Origin: Rotaria macrura
Taxonomy: Eukaryota > Rotifera > Eurotatoria > Philodinida > Philodinidae
Reading direction: 5' to 3'
Length of the DNA: 64,000 nucleotides
Assembly: GCA_900239685.1 (NCBI GenBank)
Contig: OENT01000064.1
Span: 62,001 to 126,000 of the forward strand
The notes beneath the pieces are model-generated. The model did not search any database, was not told where the DNA came from, and saw only the letters and a program-made list of their open reading frames with translations. Below are positions 45,182 through 56,454 of the stretch, piece after piece; position 1 is the first letter of the stretch, and each line of letters starts with the position of its first letter. The position numbers and the translations under genes were made by a program.

Positions 45182-45788
45182 CTAGCATTGATATGATCTT
45201 ACCGAATGGACAACTTAATTCAGATTCGTTCTTACCTGATGATCTCTTTATGAGTAGAAGAGACCATGCTATCTGGACGAGAGTAGTCACCGCGTTGTTA
45301 TCAATCGCTATTGTTGAACCGAATGCTTCAAAAAAAAACTCGTAAACAATTTTCAATAATTCTGACTAATCCAAGTTTATATAGACGTCAACAGATTTCA
45401 CTTGAATTTGATAAACAGCTCTGGTTAATTAATATTTCTATATAATCTTAAGTAAATGCTTCTTAGAAAACCTGCGCAGGAAATATTCAGAAAACGGATT
45501 CTATGGTGATGAAATGATATACCTCGATGAATGAGTTGAATACCTCTTTCGTTACATTCTTTGATTGAATATGGAAAAAAATGATGGCCATGAGTTTAAA
45601 CAATAATGGGTGATAAAACAATGAGTACTTTCATTGAAACCAAGTGAGATAGTTGCTACGCGTAAGCATGATTTTTTGTCGATGGTTCTCCCAAGTTTCA
45701 ATACGTACATTACGTAACTAACATAAGAAATTAATTGAGCTAATACGATTTCACCCAATTTGCTAGTTGAGGATGCACTCCCTAAATT

Positions 45789-46006
45789 CAGGGGCGTACC
45801 GACCGGGGGGCGTGGGGGGGCTTTACGCCCCCCCTGCTTTTGAAAATTTTGTGTTTTTGGTACAAAAAAATTGAAAAAAAGCTCTTTTCTGGGGACTTTA
45901 GTTGCTGAATTGATATGAATAAAGGCCTTACGCCCCCCCTGCTTTTGAAATATTGAGATGGGGGTCGTTACGCCCCCCCTGCTTTCGAGACTTCGGTACG
46001 CCCCTG
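45789..46006. mobile_element. hAT-like MITE CAGGGGCGTACCGA
   Basis: The terminal inverted repeats are CAGGGGCGTACCGA and TCGGTACGCCCCTG. A perfect 8-bp duplication, CCTAAATT, lies at 45781-45788 and 46007-46014. Three internal copies of TTACGCCCCCCCTGCTTT occur. 218 bp, non-coding, and it appears young. Confidence 0.93.
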
Positions 46007-47818
46007 CCTAAATTCAATCGGAAACTGGAGCCACATGGATGATTGAAGTGAAACATTATCGGATCCAGGCTCTACTAGATTACTGTATATCTCTGGCGAA
46101 GTTATCAAACGTTGTTAAATGCATCTTATGTGTGTATAAGGGATTACCAATAACATAGATGGAATTCTCTCTCTCCTTATGTGCATTAATCAAGTTGCCT
46201 GTTGCTGATTGTAACACACCCATAAACCCCTACGAGAAATATCAAGCAGTCGATCTTCTAGAACATCTGAACTGTCTCTTTCTTTGGCAGTGTTTTAACC
46301 CCAAATGAAAAATTGTAGGGTGTGATTTTCAAAGACGACCATCATGGACTATATCGGCGAGACTTAATGATCCTATGTTTTAACTTCTGTAAATATCTAG
46401 CTGATAATGGGTGCAAGACATGTCAAATGTTTGTATCAATCAATCGTAATGATCATAGTACTCACAGATAGACATGGATCATTCCATGGATTGATCCCGA
46501 GCTAGAGAACTTTTCTGGGTCTAATCAAATTCAAATATAGACAACTAATTCATTAGTGCGGTGTCCGTGATTCTCAATGTTTATGAATACTCAATCTTCA
46601 CTGTAACTTGATATTTCTTCTGAACACTTGATATGTTAACTACAGCCTTAATATTCGTATCATTTACATGTTTGCGAAATCATCATCTGTTTAAGTTCAA
46701 TTTTCTTCGGTGAGAAATTTTAAAATCAGCAATAATACTGCACAAATAATCACGAACATACATCGAAAAGGGATCAAAGGATGCTCAATTGGACATCAAA
46801 GAAATTATGATACATGTGCTTGATAACATGGTTGCTGACTCGAAATTGAATCCCATTCATCGAAACTGTGATAACAACTAAGTGAAATCTGATAATTGAA
46901 AATATTCTTCAAATCGATCTTCAATAGTCTTCGCAATTTCATGTGAAACATCGAGTATCGATTTCCAAAACATCCTTACTTCAAAGCCTACTTACAATGA
47001 TCTTTCATCTAGGTCAAAAAATGTTTTCAGTAACAAAACTTAGATTTGATTCAAGCTGTAGGGTTTCTTTTTCATAGTTCGACTCAATGACACGCCGCTT
47101 TATTAAAGAATAAAGAGGTTCTTTTAATAATATGTTTTATTTCCATTTATACATAAGTATATACATCCGCTGTTGGAACTGGTCTGGTACCATAATACCC
47201 AAGTGATTGACCCAGCTCCTCTCTTCGATGGCATACAATAGTTTCACATAGAAAATCTTCAAAATAACTGACGCAAGATTTTTCTATGAGATCAATCTCA
47301 AAGATATTATGTATGTCAGGGTACCGAAAAAAACAACTTGATGTCAAAAAAAATATGAATAGTGCACATAAGTCTTATTTTAGAATATTCAGATATTTTG
47401 TACTTATGGTGACTATTTGATTGTCATCAATGATAAAAATTTGCTTTACATAGTTTCACATTGATCCACATATTCTCCTGATCGACATGTAATGTAACGA
47501 TTAGCGTCTTGAATTTTCTCAGTTATTACGTCATTTCGTTCCAATCCATGATGCCAATGATTTCTAAGGCGTTAAGTATTCGATATTGTTTTCAGCGTAT
47601 GACTGATTCTCGAGACATAGAAATGTAAGTTCGAAATTCTACCTTTAGTTTCATTTCTTTAATATCTAGCATGTGAAATGATATTTTCACTGATTCGTGT
47701 TGATAGATAAGATTATATTATAGAACGTATGCCTTAACAATGCCAATCTTCAGTCTTACTATCACGTTGAGATGATGAGGATGATGTTCTTTCTAAGTTC
47801 CTTAAAAAATGTAAATAC

Positions 47819-48001
47819 TTGGCTTTACAAAAGTTGAATGGTTCCATTGTGTTTATGTCTTGGACACATTATGCTAGTGCAGTAATTAAGAATCAGAAAC
47901 TTTCAGCCGAAGCACGACATAAGGATGATTTCGATAAAATCATCGCCAAAGAAAATAACCTATATCAATTAACAAACAATTGCCCACTAATTCTTCGCAT
48001 A
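47819..48001 (+). other. Duplicated block with a short open frame, unrecognised
   Basis: A 61-codon frame (ending NNCPLILRI) whose sequence resembles 39060-39240 in the neighbouring unit, for example AATCAGAAACTTTCAGCCG against AATCATAAACTTTCAACCG. The neighbour does not keep the frame open. It may be a remnant of a gene that was duplicated with the F-box units. Confidence 0.3.
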
Positions 48002-48391
48002 TGATTGAAAGCGTGGACTATTGTTTCGATCTCTTGTTTGATACAAAACTACTAGTCACATTGAGTAAACTTTTATGTTAGCGAGAAAGGCATTTAAGCG
48101 ATACTTCATCTCAGCCTCCGAATGCAACACACTTTATTCCTTCAACCCTTGAAACTAAGCGTGATCATCGCATATCGCTCCATTTCTGTCAATAAATATA
48201 CACTATTTTTTGTTTTTAGGCAAACAACAATAACCTGATGCTTTGCAAGATGTTTTCGTGAAATCATGGTAATCCATATCAACTCCATCTTTCTTATTGG
48301 CTTCAATTCCCTGCTATTTATAATCAAGATTAGATAATTTTTTCAAAACCTCAGTACTTTACATAAAAGAAACAAGATTTTTCATGTTGCT

Positions 48392-50290
48392 CTACTTGAA
48401 CAGATTCACAAAAAATGATTTCAATCTTTTCATCAGCGATTTCCGCTCATTAGAATTTTTAGTTACTGGTTTGGATGCAACGGCTAGATTTGGGGATTTC
48501 CGTGCAAATCTTAGCCAATAAGGATCTTCAAACGATGCTTCATCCAACCAAACTGTCATGAAGTCATTGTTGACCTGAAATAAGAACTTCGTTTCTTGTT
48601 TCAGATCATAGATCCACTTTTTTGTTTCGTAATCAGGGTCGTATGAAAGAAAACTGCTAGATGATTCAACATCAAAACTAAGACTTCGAAGGTGTTCAAA
48701 GCCTCGTTTCATAAGTGCAACGTTATATAAGCTTCCTGCATTGATGGTTAGATGTTCCACATAAGGAAAACACTTTGCAATAGTAACAATTTCTTCTTCT
48801 TTGCATACAAAATTTGCAAGAAATATGTTGAGATGTTGTACTTTGTTTTTTGTTCTAGCCAAAACATGCGAATTGGCAATAATTAGTTCGGGACTTGCAC
48901 TTAGAAAATTAAGAGTAGGAAGGCATTTGATGAGGATCGCTAACGCTTCTGCATTTTGTTCAACCTTTTGAATGGTCAATTTCTTGATGTGTGAAAAATT
49001 CACATGAGTTTTCAACCATGCTAATAAACTATCGTCCATATCAGCCAATTTAAGGGATGTCACATTATCAAAATAAAAATGAGAAGATGCAATATCCATC
49101 TTATTACGAACGGTCAAACTAACGCTTTCATGTACTTTCGTAAGAGCATTTTCAAGACTACGATTAGGGGCTTTCCAATAATAAACTATCGACGAATCAG
49201 CTGCATCTGGAACTCGAAAGTTCACAGGAACGGTTTTCAAAATATCAAAGATTGAATCATCCTGTTGAGTTATTATGATATTGTAATTCTTTTTTCCTAG
49301 CCAATAGGAACTTTGAAACGAATCAAGAATCTTCTCACGGTCATCGATAGTAATGTGAACTGAAGTCGAACGTAGAGTAAAATGAGTCACCGATGGCACG
49401 GTTGTTTCTAACATCAATTTCCAAGCATCGGCATCGAGAAGTTTTCCATATGCTTTAACGTCAAGACAATTTAAAACGGGCAATAATGAAAAGTATTCAG
49501 TTAACATGTCCATTTTGATGGAACTGGTGTTTCCCAAATACAAGACTAGTGTACGAAGTTCAGACATTGTATTAGTTTTACTTTTTGGACGTTTTCTTCG
49601 TATTCGTGAATAGCGATATTCTTCTCTGCTGATTGCTTTGACATCTAGATGTTTAAGACGAGGAGCGCATTCAAAAATGTAACCCAGAACTTCCAACTCA
49701 ACAGTAACACCAGAGATAGTCAAATATTCTATATTTGACGAAATATTGACTAGTTCACTCCAATCGATTTGTTGAATATTGCCTGTCCAAGAAAATCGCT
49801 TAAGTGACTGCATACGAAAAATATCGATGATATTAGATTGAATACGTACACTCTCTTCTCCGAGAGTTGCATTAATCGACAAAGATGTAATGTGTGTTTG
49901 CGATAAAGAAAGAACAGCTCGTTGAAAAAGCGATTGATCGAGAGTTTGAGAATTGGGTGTAACATGAAGCGAACGAAGTCGTGTAAATGTTTGAAATGAT
50001 GGGAAAATCGATAGAAAGGCATGTACTTGACCAGGTGCATCTTCGTCCGATATCACTAAGTGTTCTATTTTATCGATATACGCTGGTAAGAGCCCCATAC
50101 AAAAGCGGAAATCATCTTTTCGACATCGAGTAAAATCAAAACGAAATCGTGGACATTGAAGAACCAGGGCATCAAAACGTTGATTGAGTTGAAAGGCAAA
50201 TGCAGTTATCACGTCTAGTCCATTGATATATTTTTCGAAAATATCACTTAATATTTCGTTAGGAAGTGATTCAAGTTTCGTTGGCGACAT
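48392..50290 (-). CDS. F-box protein with leucine-rich-like helical tail, gene 3
   Basis: It is a 632-residue intact paralogue of gene 1 with the same layout: F-box at residues 5-25, then LRR-like repeats and a basic C-terminus (MKRLKSFFVNLFK). About residues 1-112 are identical to gene 1. The block with LEVLGYIFECAPRLKHLDVKA and the block with KKLTIQKVEQNAEALAILIK are also identical. In between, the sequence diverges, and around FTLRSTSVHITIDDREKIL it follows gene 2 instead. This mosaic points to gene conversion or unequal exchange. It is likely a substrate receptor of an SCF ubiquitin ligase; the target is unknown. Confidence 0.82.
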   Translation of the reverse strand: MSPTKLESLPNEILSDIFEKYINGLDVITAFAFQLNQRFDALVLQCPRFRFDFTRCRKDDFRFCMGLLPAYIDKIEHLVISDEDAPGQVHAFLSIFPSFQTFTRLRSLHVTPNSQTLDQSLFQRAVLSLSQTHITSLSINATLGEESVRIQSNIIDIFRMQSLKRFSWTGNIQQIDWSELVNISSNIEYLTISGVTVELEVLGYIFECAPRLKHLDVKAISREEYRYSRIRRKRPKSKTNTMSELRTLVLYLGNTSSIKMDMLTEYFSLLPVLNCLDVKAYGKLLDADAWKLMLETTVPSVTHFTLRSTSVHITIDDREKILDSFQSSYWLGKKNYNIIITQQDDSIFDILKTVPVNFRVPDAADSSIVYYWKAPNRSLENALTKVHESVSLTVRNKMDIASSHFYFDNVTSLKLADMDDSLLAWLKTHVNFSHIKKLTIQKVEQNAEALAILIKCLPTLNFLSASPELIIANSHVLARTKNKVQHLNIFLANFVCKEEEIVTIAKCFPYVEHLTINAGSLYNVALMKRGFEHLRSLSFDVESSSSFLSYDPDYETKKWIYDLKQETKFLFQVNNDFMTVWLDEASFEDPYWLRFARKSPNLAVASKPVTKNSNERKSLMKRLKSFFVNLFK

Positions 50291-50964
50291 CTATACGCAG
50301 AAACCTAGGAGCGAAACCGGAGAGGAAATATAAAATCTTTACTTGAATGTATTAGCACACTGTTGTGTGCAGTTTGAGAAGAAAGAGTTTTTCACTTGGA
50401 ATGATATCCTTTGATTCTTACAGTTTAATGTCGTAATTTGAGCTCGATGCCTGTTCTTTTTGTTATGGTAGCAGAATGTGTCTCAATGGAAAATTTTCAT
50501 CATATTTAAACAGAATAACATAGATTTGGTTGGCTTAAAAAATTCTTATCTATTAGTCATTATGCGTCAAACGAGAAAGAGAACAAAGGTGAATCAGATA
50601 TTTTCCCCTGTATAGCATTCTGTGTGCACGCTGTTTCTGAGTTGACTCAGACATCGTCATTCTCGGTGTTGTTGTGTTTCGGAGAGGAAAATATTTCTAA
50701 ATATTAAAATTAATTTGGTTATTATGTCAGTTATTCTCAAGTAAATGAGTCACATAATGAACCAAAGTGTAAAATAGAATCAACAATCTAGTAATTGGAA
50801 ATAAAAATTTTTCAAGAAAAGTGCAGTCACATTCATGTTCCTGTCCATTAGGATAAGCAGATTTTTATCATTTTGATTTTGCATTAGTAAAATAGAATTT
50901 TACCGTGAAAATAAAGAACGATTACGCTCGTATGAAAAATATCTTTGAGACTTTAGCAGAAATT

Positions 50965-51874
50965 AGCTCGGCACGGCCAAGCGTTACGGAATTTCAGTTT
51001 TTGAGATTGAAGTCTTGGTAACTTCTTTGTAATATAAGCAAACTTTCGGAAACTTTTATCAGAAATAGAGCTTGTTTAGATCTATCACCAATGAAGATTT
51101 CATTCATTTCTCTTCTACTGCAACAGAGTCAAGGGGGAAACAACTGACTTTATGACTTTCATGATCTAAATGATCTTGATGACTTTGAAGTCAAAAAAGT
51201 CATCAAAGTCAGTTATTTCCCCCTTGAACAGAGTCATATCACAAAAAGTAACCGTTACGGAATTTCAAAAAAATGTAATCTTTTTTGGAATGACTAGGAG
51301 AAAATCATTTTTATACGAAAGAACGAAGAATTCAAATGAATGTTCCATTCAAAAGTTTTTGAGCTGCTAAGAACCTGGTAGAATATCAGGTCGCTTCTGA
51401 TCCACTTTTCCTTCATCAAATAAAAGAGCTTAAAATATCGCTCGTTACGGGATTTCATTTTGTTTCGGAATTTCAGATTTTCTTTAATGTCTACAGAGGA
51501 AAGTTTCATAGCTTAGCATTTCAAACCATAAAGATAAAACTGGTCTGCTTTTCTGATACATGAGTACCATAAAAGCTCTCTTATCTTTCCAATATATTAG
51601 TTTTATTCTTACAATAAAACCTTTCGACTATTTTTCAGACAAAACTGAAATGTAAAACGTTAAAGAACTATAAGTTTTGGATGAAATTCGTCGACGGAAT
51701 TTTATTTTAACATGTGTGGGGAGAAAAATTGGGTTTTATATCACTTCTCTCGTAGTTTACAACAAGTGTGATACTCTGTTGATAGCAAACTTCCGATTTC
51801 CGGAACGTTCTCTATCGCTTTCCAATTTTAAAACTTCCCCAGACGAGAGCGCTGATCCTTGGCCGTGCCCAGCT
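50965..51874. mobile_element. Inverted-repeat element GCACGGCCAAG
   Basis: The left end AGCTCGGCACGGCCAAGCG and the inverse of the right end AGCTGGGCACGGCCAAGG match. The interior repeats GTTACGGAATTTCAG-like words (about 50983, 51253, 51446, 51463). The exact outer limits and target duplication are unclear. A hAT-like MITE is nested inside. About 910 bp. Confidence 0.6.
51130..51226. mobile_element. Very short hAT-like MITE, CAAGGGGGAAAC family
   Basis: The terminal inverted repeats are CAAGGGGGAAACAACTGACT and the inverse of AGTCAGTTATTTCCCCCTTG. A perfect 8-bp duplication, AACAGAGT, lies at 51122-51129 and 51227-51234. It is only 97 bp, essentially two arms of GACTTT/AAAGTC words. The termini match those of the opsin-intron MITE. 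Confidence 0.9.
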
Positions 51875-52078
51875 CATAGTATGATAAGGATACAATAAAT
51901 TTAGTTGGGGCTTTGCTATACTGTCAGAAGTATTTGAAATGCAAAACGTCAAGCGATCTTACATGTTTGTGCATATGACGCAATACGAGAAAACATTACA
52001 GTAAGTAATTGGAAGCATTGGATCATCCCAATGAATGCATATTTTATCCATAAAGAATAGCATTGCCTCTGTTTATAT

Positions 52079-52486
52079 CAATGGGGAAACGGCGAATTTC
52101 GGGTTTTGGGATTTTGAAACTCCCAAAGTCCACCAACAATGTCCTCTTGAAAATGAAGGCATTTCGAGCTGAAATTTTTATCATATGTAGGCTTTGTGGT
52201 TCTTAGAATATTCTAAAAGTTTAGGCGTAAACGGATGTTTTCTTCTGAAGATAATGCGATCACAAGCAATACTTATATTTCACAGCACGGTCAGAAAATC
52301 CACTTTTCTTGATAGTTGACTATCTTAATAAGGAAACATTCGTTTACGTTGAAACTTTTAAAATATTTTGAGGACCACAATCCCTACATAGGATAAAAAT
52401 TTCAGCTCGAAATGCCTTCATTTACAAGAGGTCATTGCTGTTGGCTTTTCGGATTGGCAATCCCAATAATTCGCCGTTTTCCCTTG
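52079..52486. mobile_element. hAT-like MITE, CAAGGGGAAAC-type ends
   Basis: The left end CAATGGGGAAACGGCGAATT pairs with the inverse of the right end, CAAGGGAAAACGGCGAATT. A perfect 8-bp duplication, GTTTATAT, lies at 52071-52078 and 52487-52494. The arms are about 180 bp and contain GAAGGCATTTCGAGCTGAAA. 408 bp, non-coding. Confidence 0.88.
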
Positions 52487-53564
52487 GTTTATATAGTATA
52501 TTTTGGATTAAGTTGCTAACAATCAACATGAACGATAACAATCACAGTATGAAATCCATCTTTCATAGACTGAGTTTATGATTGTCTCAGCTACTTGATT
52601 GGTGAACTTTGCTAGGCTACCAGTTAATTTGTATGCTACCGTAAAACGGAATCTGAAAATTTATGGTACAGTGAATCAAAGATAAATTTACATGTTGAAA
52701 GCATTCTTTGTTCGAAGGTATTATAAGAAAAGTAATATTTATAAATATTTGACATTGTAGCTACTACAATATCAACATTGATTGAATCTAAACTTTGTTA
52801 TTATTGAACTGAATTATTTTAGAACTGCAATGGTCAGTATTTCGATTTCAATCTGATATTATTACTGCTTAGATGTATAGAATGTGATTTCATCACATAA
52901 AATAAGTTTCTCATCGATATTTAATATGAGCACTTCATTGGATCTTGTCTTTTACAATTTTCTTTCTTTGTTTAAGATCAAGAAATAAATTCATGTAGCT
53001 CACTACGGATATAGACAGAATTTTTCATTTATTGTGAAGCAGCCCTATTCTGTGAAAATAAAAACAAATGAACAGATACCGAAAGGAAACATCTGCGTGC
53101 TTTACATTTAATAATAATTACACCAGCAAAAGAACTCACTACTAATTGACATAGAATTAGAACTGTGGAAATATGATAGTTTACTTCACAACTATATGTA
53201 TGATATGTCTGCTTTCAATACTTTGATTTAAACGTAAGTCTTCATGAATGAACGTGCAGCATGATATTCATTGTTGTTTCCCTAATGTTCCACAACAGAT
53301 GTAAAACAACAATTAAAATGTTCTTCTTCGATCTACTACTATTTATGAAAGAGACTTTGTTTCAAATAGATATGAACTTAAATATATGCTGTAGTCATAC
53401 AGTTTGCGGTCTGTCTATTCGCTAACTGTTTCCAAATCAGTCGATGATTAAAATTTCAATACTGTTCGTCATTCTATATTTTTTTGTTCGTAAATATAAA
53501 ACTAAATTTTGTTCTGTGAAAATGAGCCGTGCCATTTATGAATAGTGCAATTTCGGAAATGAAA

Positions 53565-53570
53565 TTTATT
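53565..53570 (-). terminator. Polyadenylation signal AATAAA
   Basis: The minus-strand hexamer begins 6 bp after the TPR gene stop, so the 3' UTR would be very short. Confidence 0.5.
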
Positions 53571-53576
53571 CGAATT

Positions 53577-56454
53577 TCATTGAAAAATCAAATGAATAAC
53601 TGGGAGAAAACAGACCAAACTGAAAGAAAATTGATGACGTGCAGTTGAACTATGCTGATCAAGATAATCATTGACTTCTTGAAGAAAACTGTCATCATTA
53701 TTATTAGAAGATGTCATTTGAAAGAATAGCTGTTGATATAAACTGATCGCTATACTTTGAAGATTGAGCTGAGCATTGGATCGTGCCATGCCAAGTGTAT
53801 TGATGGCTCGATTGGGAGATGTTTGATCAGCTATTTTGTACAAGTTTAATGCTATTGATGGAAATTTGTCAACGGAGATTTCTGTGCCATTCAATATGTA
53901 AGTAGAAGAGTTGGTTTCATTCTAGAGAATATTTAATGAAATTATTGCGTTCGATGGAATGCGTTCAATGATGTTTGACAGAACTTGATATAAATGATAC
54001 TTACCAATTGTTTTTTGTGGTGTTCATAGATGATCAATAAATGCATAGCAAGTAATTCTGAAGAACGTGCAAATATCAATGTAGGAGTATGTATATCCGC
54101 GATGAGCATCGATTCGATTCGACGGGCTGTATTTAATTCATTTAAGCATTCTTGCCATAATCCATTCACATAATGACGTATACCAAGAATCTGAGGTATC
54201 ATCATCAGAATACTATTCGATATATATGTATGCATAGGCTTAGATCGATTAGCGAGTTTAATCAAACGACCTAGATGATTATCAACTGTTGATAAAATAG
54301 TAGATGTGTTCTTATTCATATAAAAAGTAGTTAGTACTTGAAGACAATCAGCTAAAGACGAATCATAGTTCTACATGAATTCAAAGCAAGGAAATTAAAA
54401 TAATCTTACCGAAACGATATCCTGCTTCAGTCCATATTGGATGCCATTCTGTAGCACTATCAGTCAACGAAACTAATGATTGTTCTTCATTGAATGGTGG
54501 TAGTAATTGTGTTTTATTTAAAAATTGACTACTATATGGAAACCAGAAGAAAATATCAACGACAGTGCGTGCTTGAGTTCGACAGGCAAATAATAAATAA
54601 TGTTCCGGTGTTAGAAGTGATTTATTATCAGCAATCAATAGATCATCAATCAAGGCAATACTACCTAACCAATCACCTGTTTGTAAACGAGAATATGAAA
54701 GCCATTCAGTTGAATGTGCTCGATTTTCCGCATCGCATAAGAGAAACGATTCTATGTGATTTGTTGTATTAAAAAGTGCCAACATAGATTCGAGTTCAAT
54801 GGTTGATATTGATATCATACGATTCAATAATTTCGTTGCACACAATTCTAAACTAACTTGAATGGCTGATCTATCAGTTGAGATAGCAAGAAGCCATGCA
54901 CCTAATTCAATATACGAAAGATGTCAATTTTAAAAATATATTAGACAACGTCTTTGAATTTTCAATCTTTTCATTGGAGAATACTTTTCTGTATTCTTTC
55001 ATGAACCACAAGTTTCCTTTGACTATTATTACTATTGTATGGTCTCAAATAGTATCTACTCACATTCCTTCGAGAGAATTGTTTTTTTTCTACATATGAA
55101 AAACCTAATTCAACAATAAGTATTCCTTATTTATCGAAAAATAAGTTCTATTCAAAATAAACATGCGTCATTTACTGTACTTAGAGCATCAGAGCATTTC
55201 TATTCCGAGCATTCGACATAAAAAGGGACCCGATTCCAATGATTCTCTATGACTGTGAAAAAAAAGCAAATCAAACGAACGTAATACTGAGAAAAGGGCT
55301 GGAAATAAATACTGGGATTCATATCAGACAATACGGCATCTGTATTTAAGAAAACATATCATGCGTTCGTAATGAAAAAATTATCTTTATTCTTCCAGAT
55401 CCATTCACAATAAAAGTTTTCGTTAATTTTTTCAGGAAAAGCCTACGCGAAACTTCGAAATTAAGAACTGCAGTTTGTTGACCAATGCATAGATGTGTTT
55501 TCATGTCGAGCAATTTTATGAAAACTTATATTACCTGTACGCATCCAAATATGAGCCGGTATATGCTGTGCGTGTGATAATTTTAGCACAGTTTTACTAT
55601 AGCTTAATGCATACTCGGCAGCTTGCTCTGCTGTGCTAACTTGGTTAACATCGTAAGCATGAATCAAATAATGGAGAGCACCCGGATGGTTTGCTTCAGT
55701 TTTCAGTACACCTTTTAATATTTCTCTTGCTTCAATCATTGGCATAGGCTCTATCTGACCTTGAAATTCATTTCCGAACGCTATATTAAGGAGTGATAGA
55801 CCCCATAAAACACAAATATCAGTTTCATTGAAATATGTTTCTGATAGATCTTCGATCGACGATAAAAATGCTTGTTCTCCAGCTTCTATAGATGATTCAT
55901 TAGCAAACCATTGATACACGGTCGAAAGCAATGATGATTGAAATGGTGAAAGTGTTACGTTCCATGTTTCCAGCATTGATTCAATAGCATTATACGTCGC
56001 TAGACCACAATCGAAATCAGTATGTGACCATAGTGTATGTTTACATCTACATTATTAAAATGCAGATCATCACTAATGAAATGAACATAAAATTGAAAAC
56101 ATACGCGAGCATCTTTCCTATATGAGCTTCAATCAATGTAGGATTAATATTAATGGCTAGATTGAAAGCTTCTTGTGCTTGATCGTACATGAATGAATGA
56201 AGACAAAAATATCCAATAGCGAAATGATAGTGGGCCAATGATGATGGATCTATATTGAGACCAAGTGGTCGTTGTATCTCAGTTACTTGTATATAGGATT
56301 GCCATGGAAGAATATCATTGGATATATTCCACGATTGACTATCAACGACAATGCTAGTCATAGATAACATAAAGGAAATTAGCAATAGCATCCTTTTACT
56401 ATAAGAAAAAGTAAAAAAATTCATAAAAGTTAAGAGTCTCATGCCTTTGTTCAT
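53577..56454 (-). CDS. Secreted, probably GPI-anchored TPR-family protein, five exons
   Basis: Exons are 56454-56105, 56046-55535, 54901-54410, 54351-54005 and 53921-53577; introns are 58, 633, 58 and 83 bp, with all phases agreeing. The product is 681 residues. A signal peptide (hydrophobic MLLLISFMLSMTSIVV before DSQS) is followed by a TPR with AHYHFAIGYFCLHSFMYDQA. The family core is NHPGALHYLIHAYD (about 236-249) and HIPAHIWMRTG (278-288). Such HPGxxHYxIHxYD and HxPxHI motifs mark a TPR family I recall mainly from bacteria and some eukaryotes. Helical repeats continue (STEWLSYSRLQTGDW). The C-terminus is a short hydrophobic tail (FSFSLVCFLPVIHLIF) after Ser/Thr-rich sequence, typical of a GPI signal. 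The function is unknown. The start could be a later Met (MRLL or MLLL). Confidence 0.8.

Larger units (their letters stand above)
43720..48391. other. Spacer between F-box genes 2 and 3
   Basis: It holds one clear hAT-like MITE (45789-46006), a possible membrane-protein exon (44837-45181, minus) and a duplicated block at 47819-48001. The rest is AT-rich without recognisable features. Confidence 0.4.
35900..50700 (-). repeat. Three tandem duplication units carrying F-box genes
   Basis: Each unit holds a minus-strand F-box gene (36173-38071, 41085-42893, 48392-50290). Diverged similarity continues into the flanks. The 3' flanks share AAACTTCAGTGCTTTACATAAAA-like sequence (about 36135, 40970, 48345), and the 5' flanks share GTGAATCAGATAT-like sequence (about 38763, 43208, 50592). 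A further shared block lies near 39120-39230 and 47875-47990. Unit spacing is roughly 5 and 7 kb. Confidence 0.75.
50291..53576. other. Intergenic region with three mobile elements
   Basis: It holds the upstream flank of F-box gene 3, the elements at 50965-51874, 51130-51226 and 52079-52486, and the 3' end of the TPR gene. No host gene was recognised. Confidence 0.4.

Noticed and set aside
37209-50040. Short frames on the opposite strand or in other frames within the F-box genes
   Set aside because: They fall entirely inside the conserved F-box coding sequences and are shadows of them.
54494-54772. A 92-codon plus-strand frame
   Set aside because: It is antisense to exon 3 of the TPR gene, whose motifs and phases are consistent.
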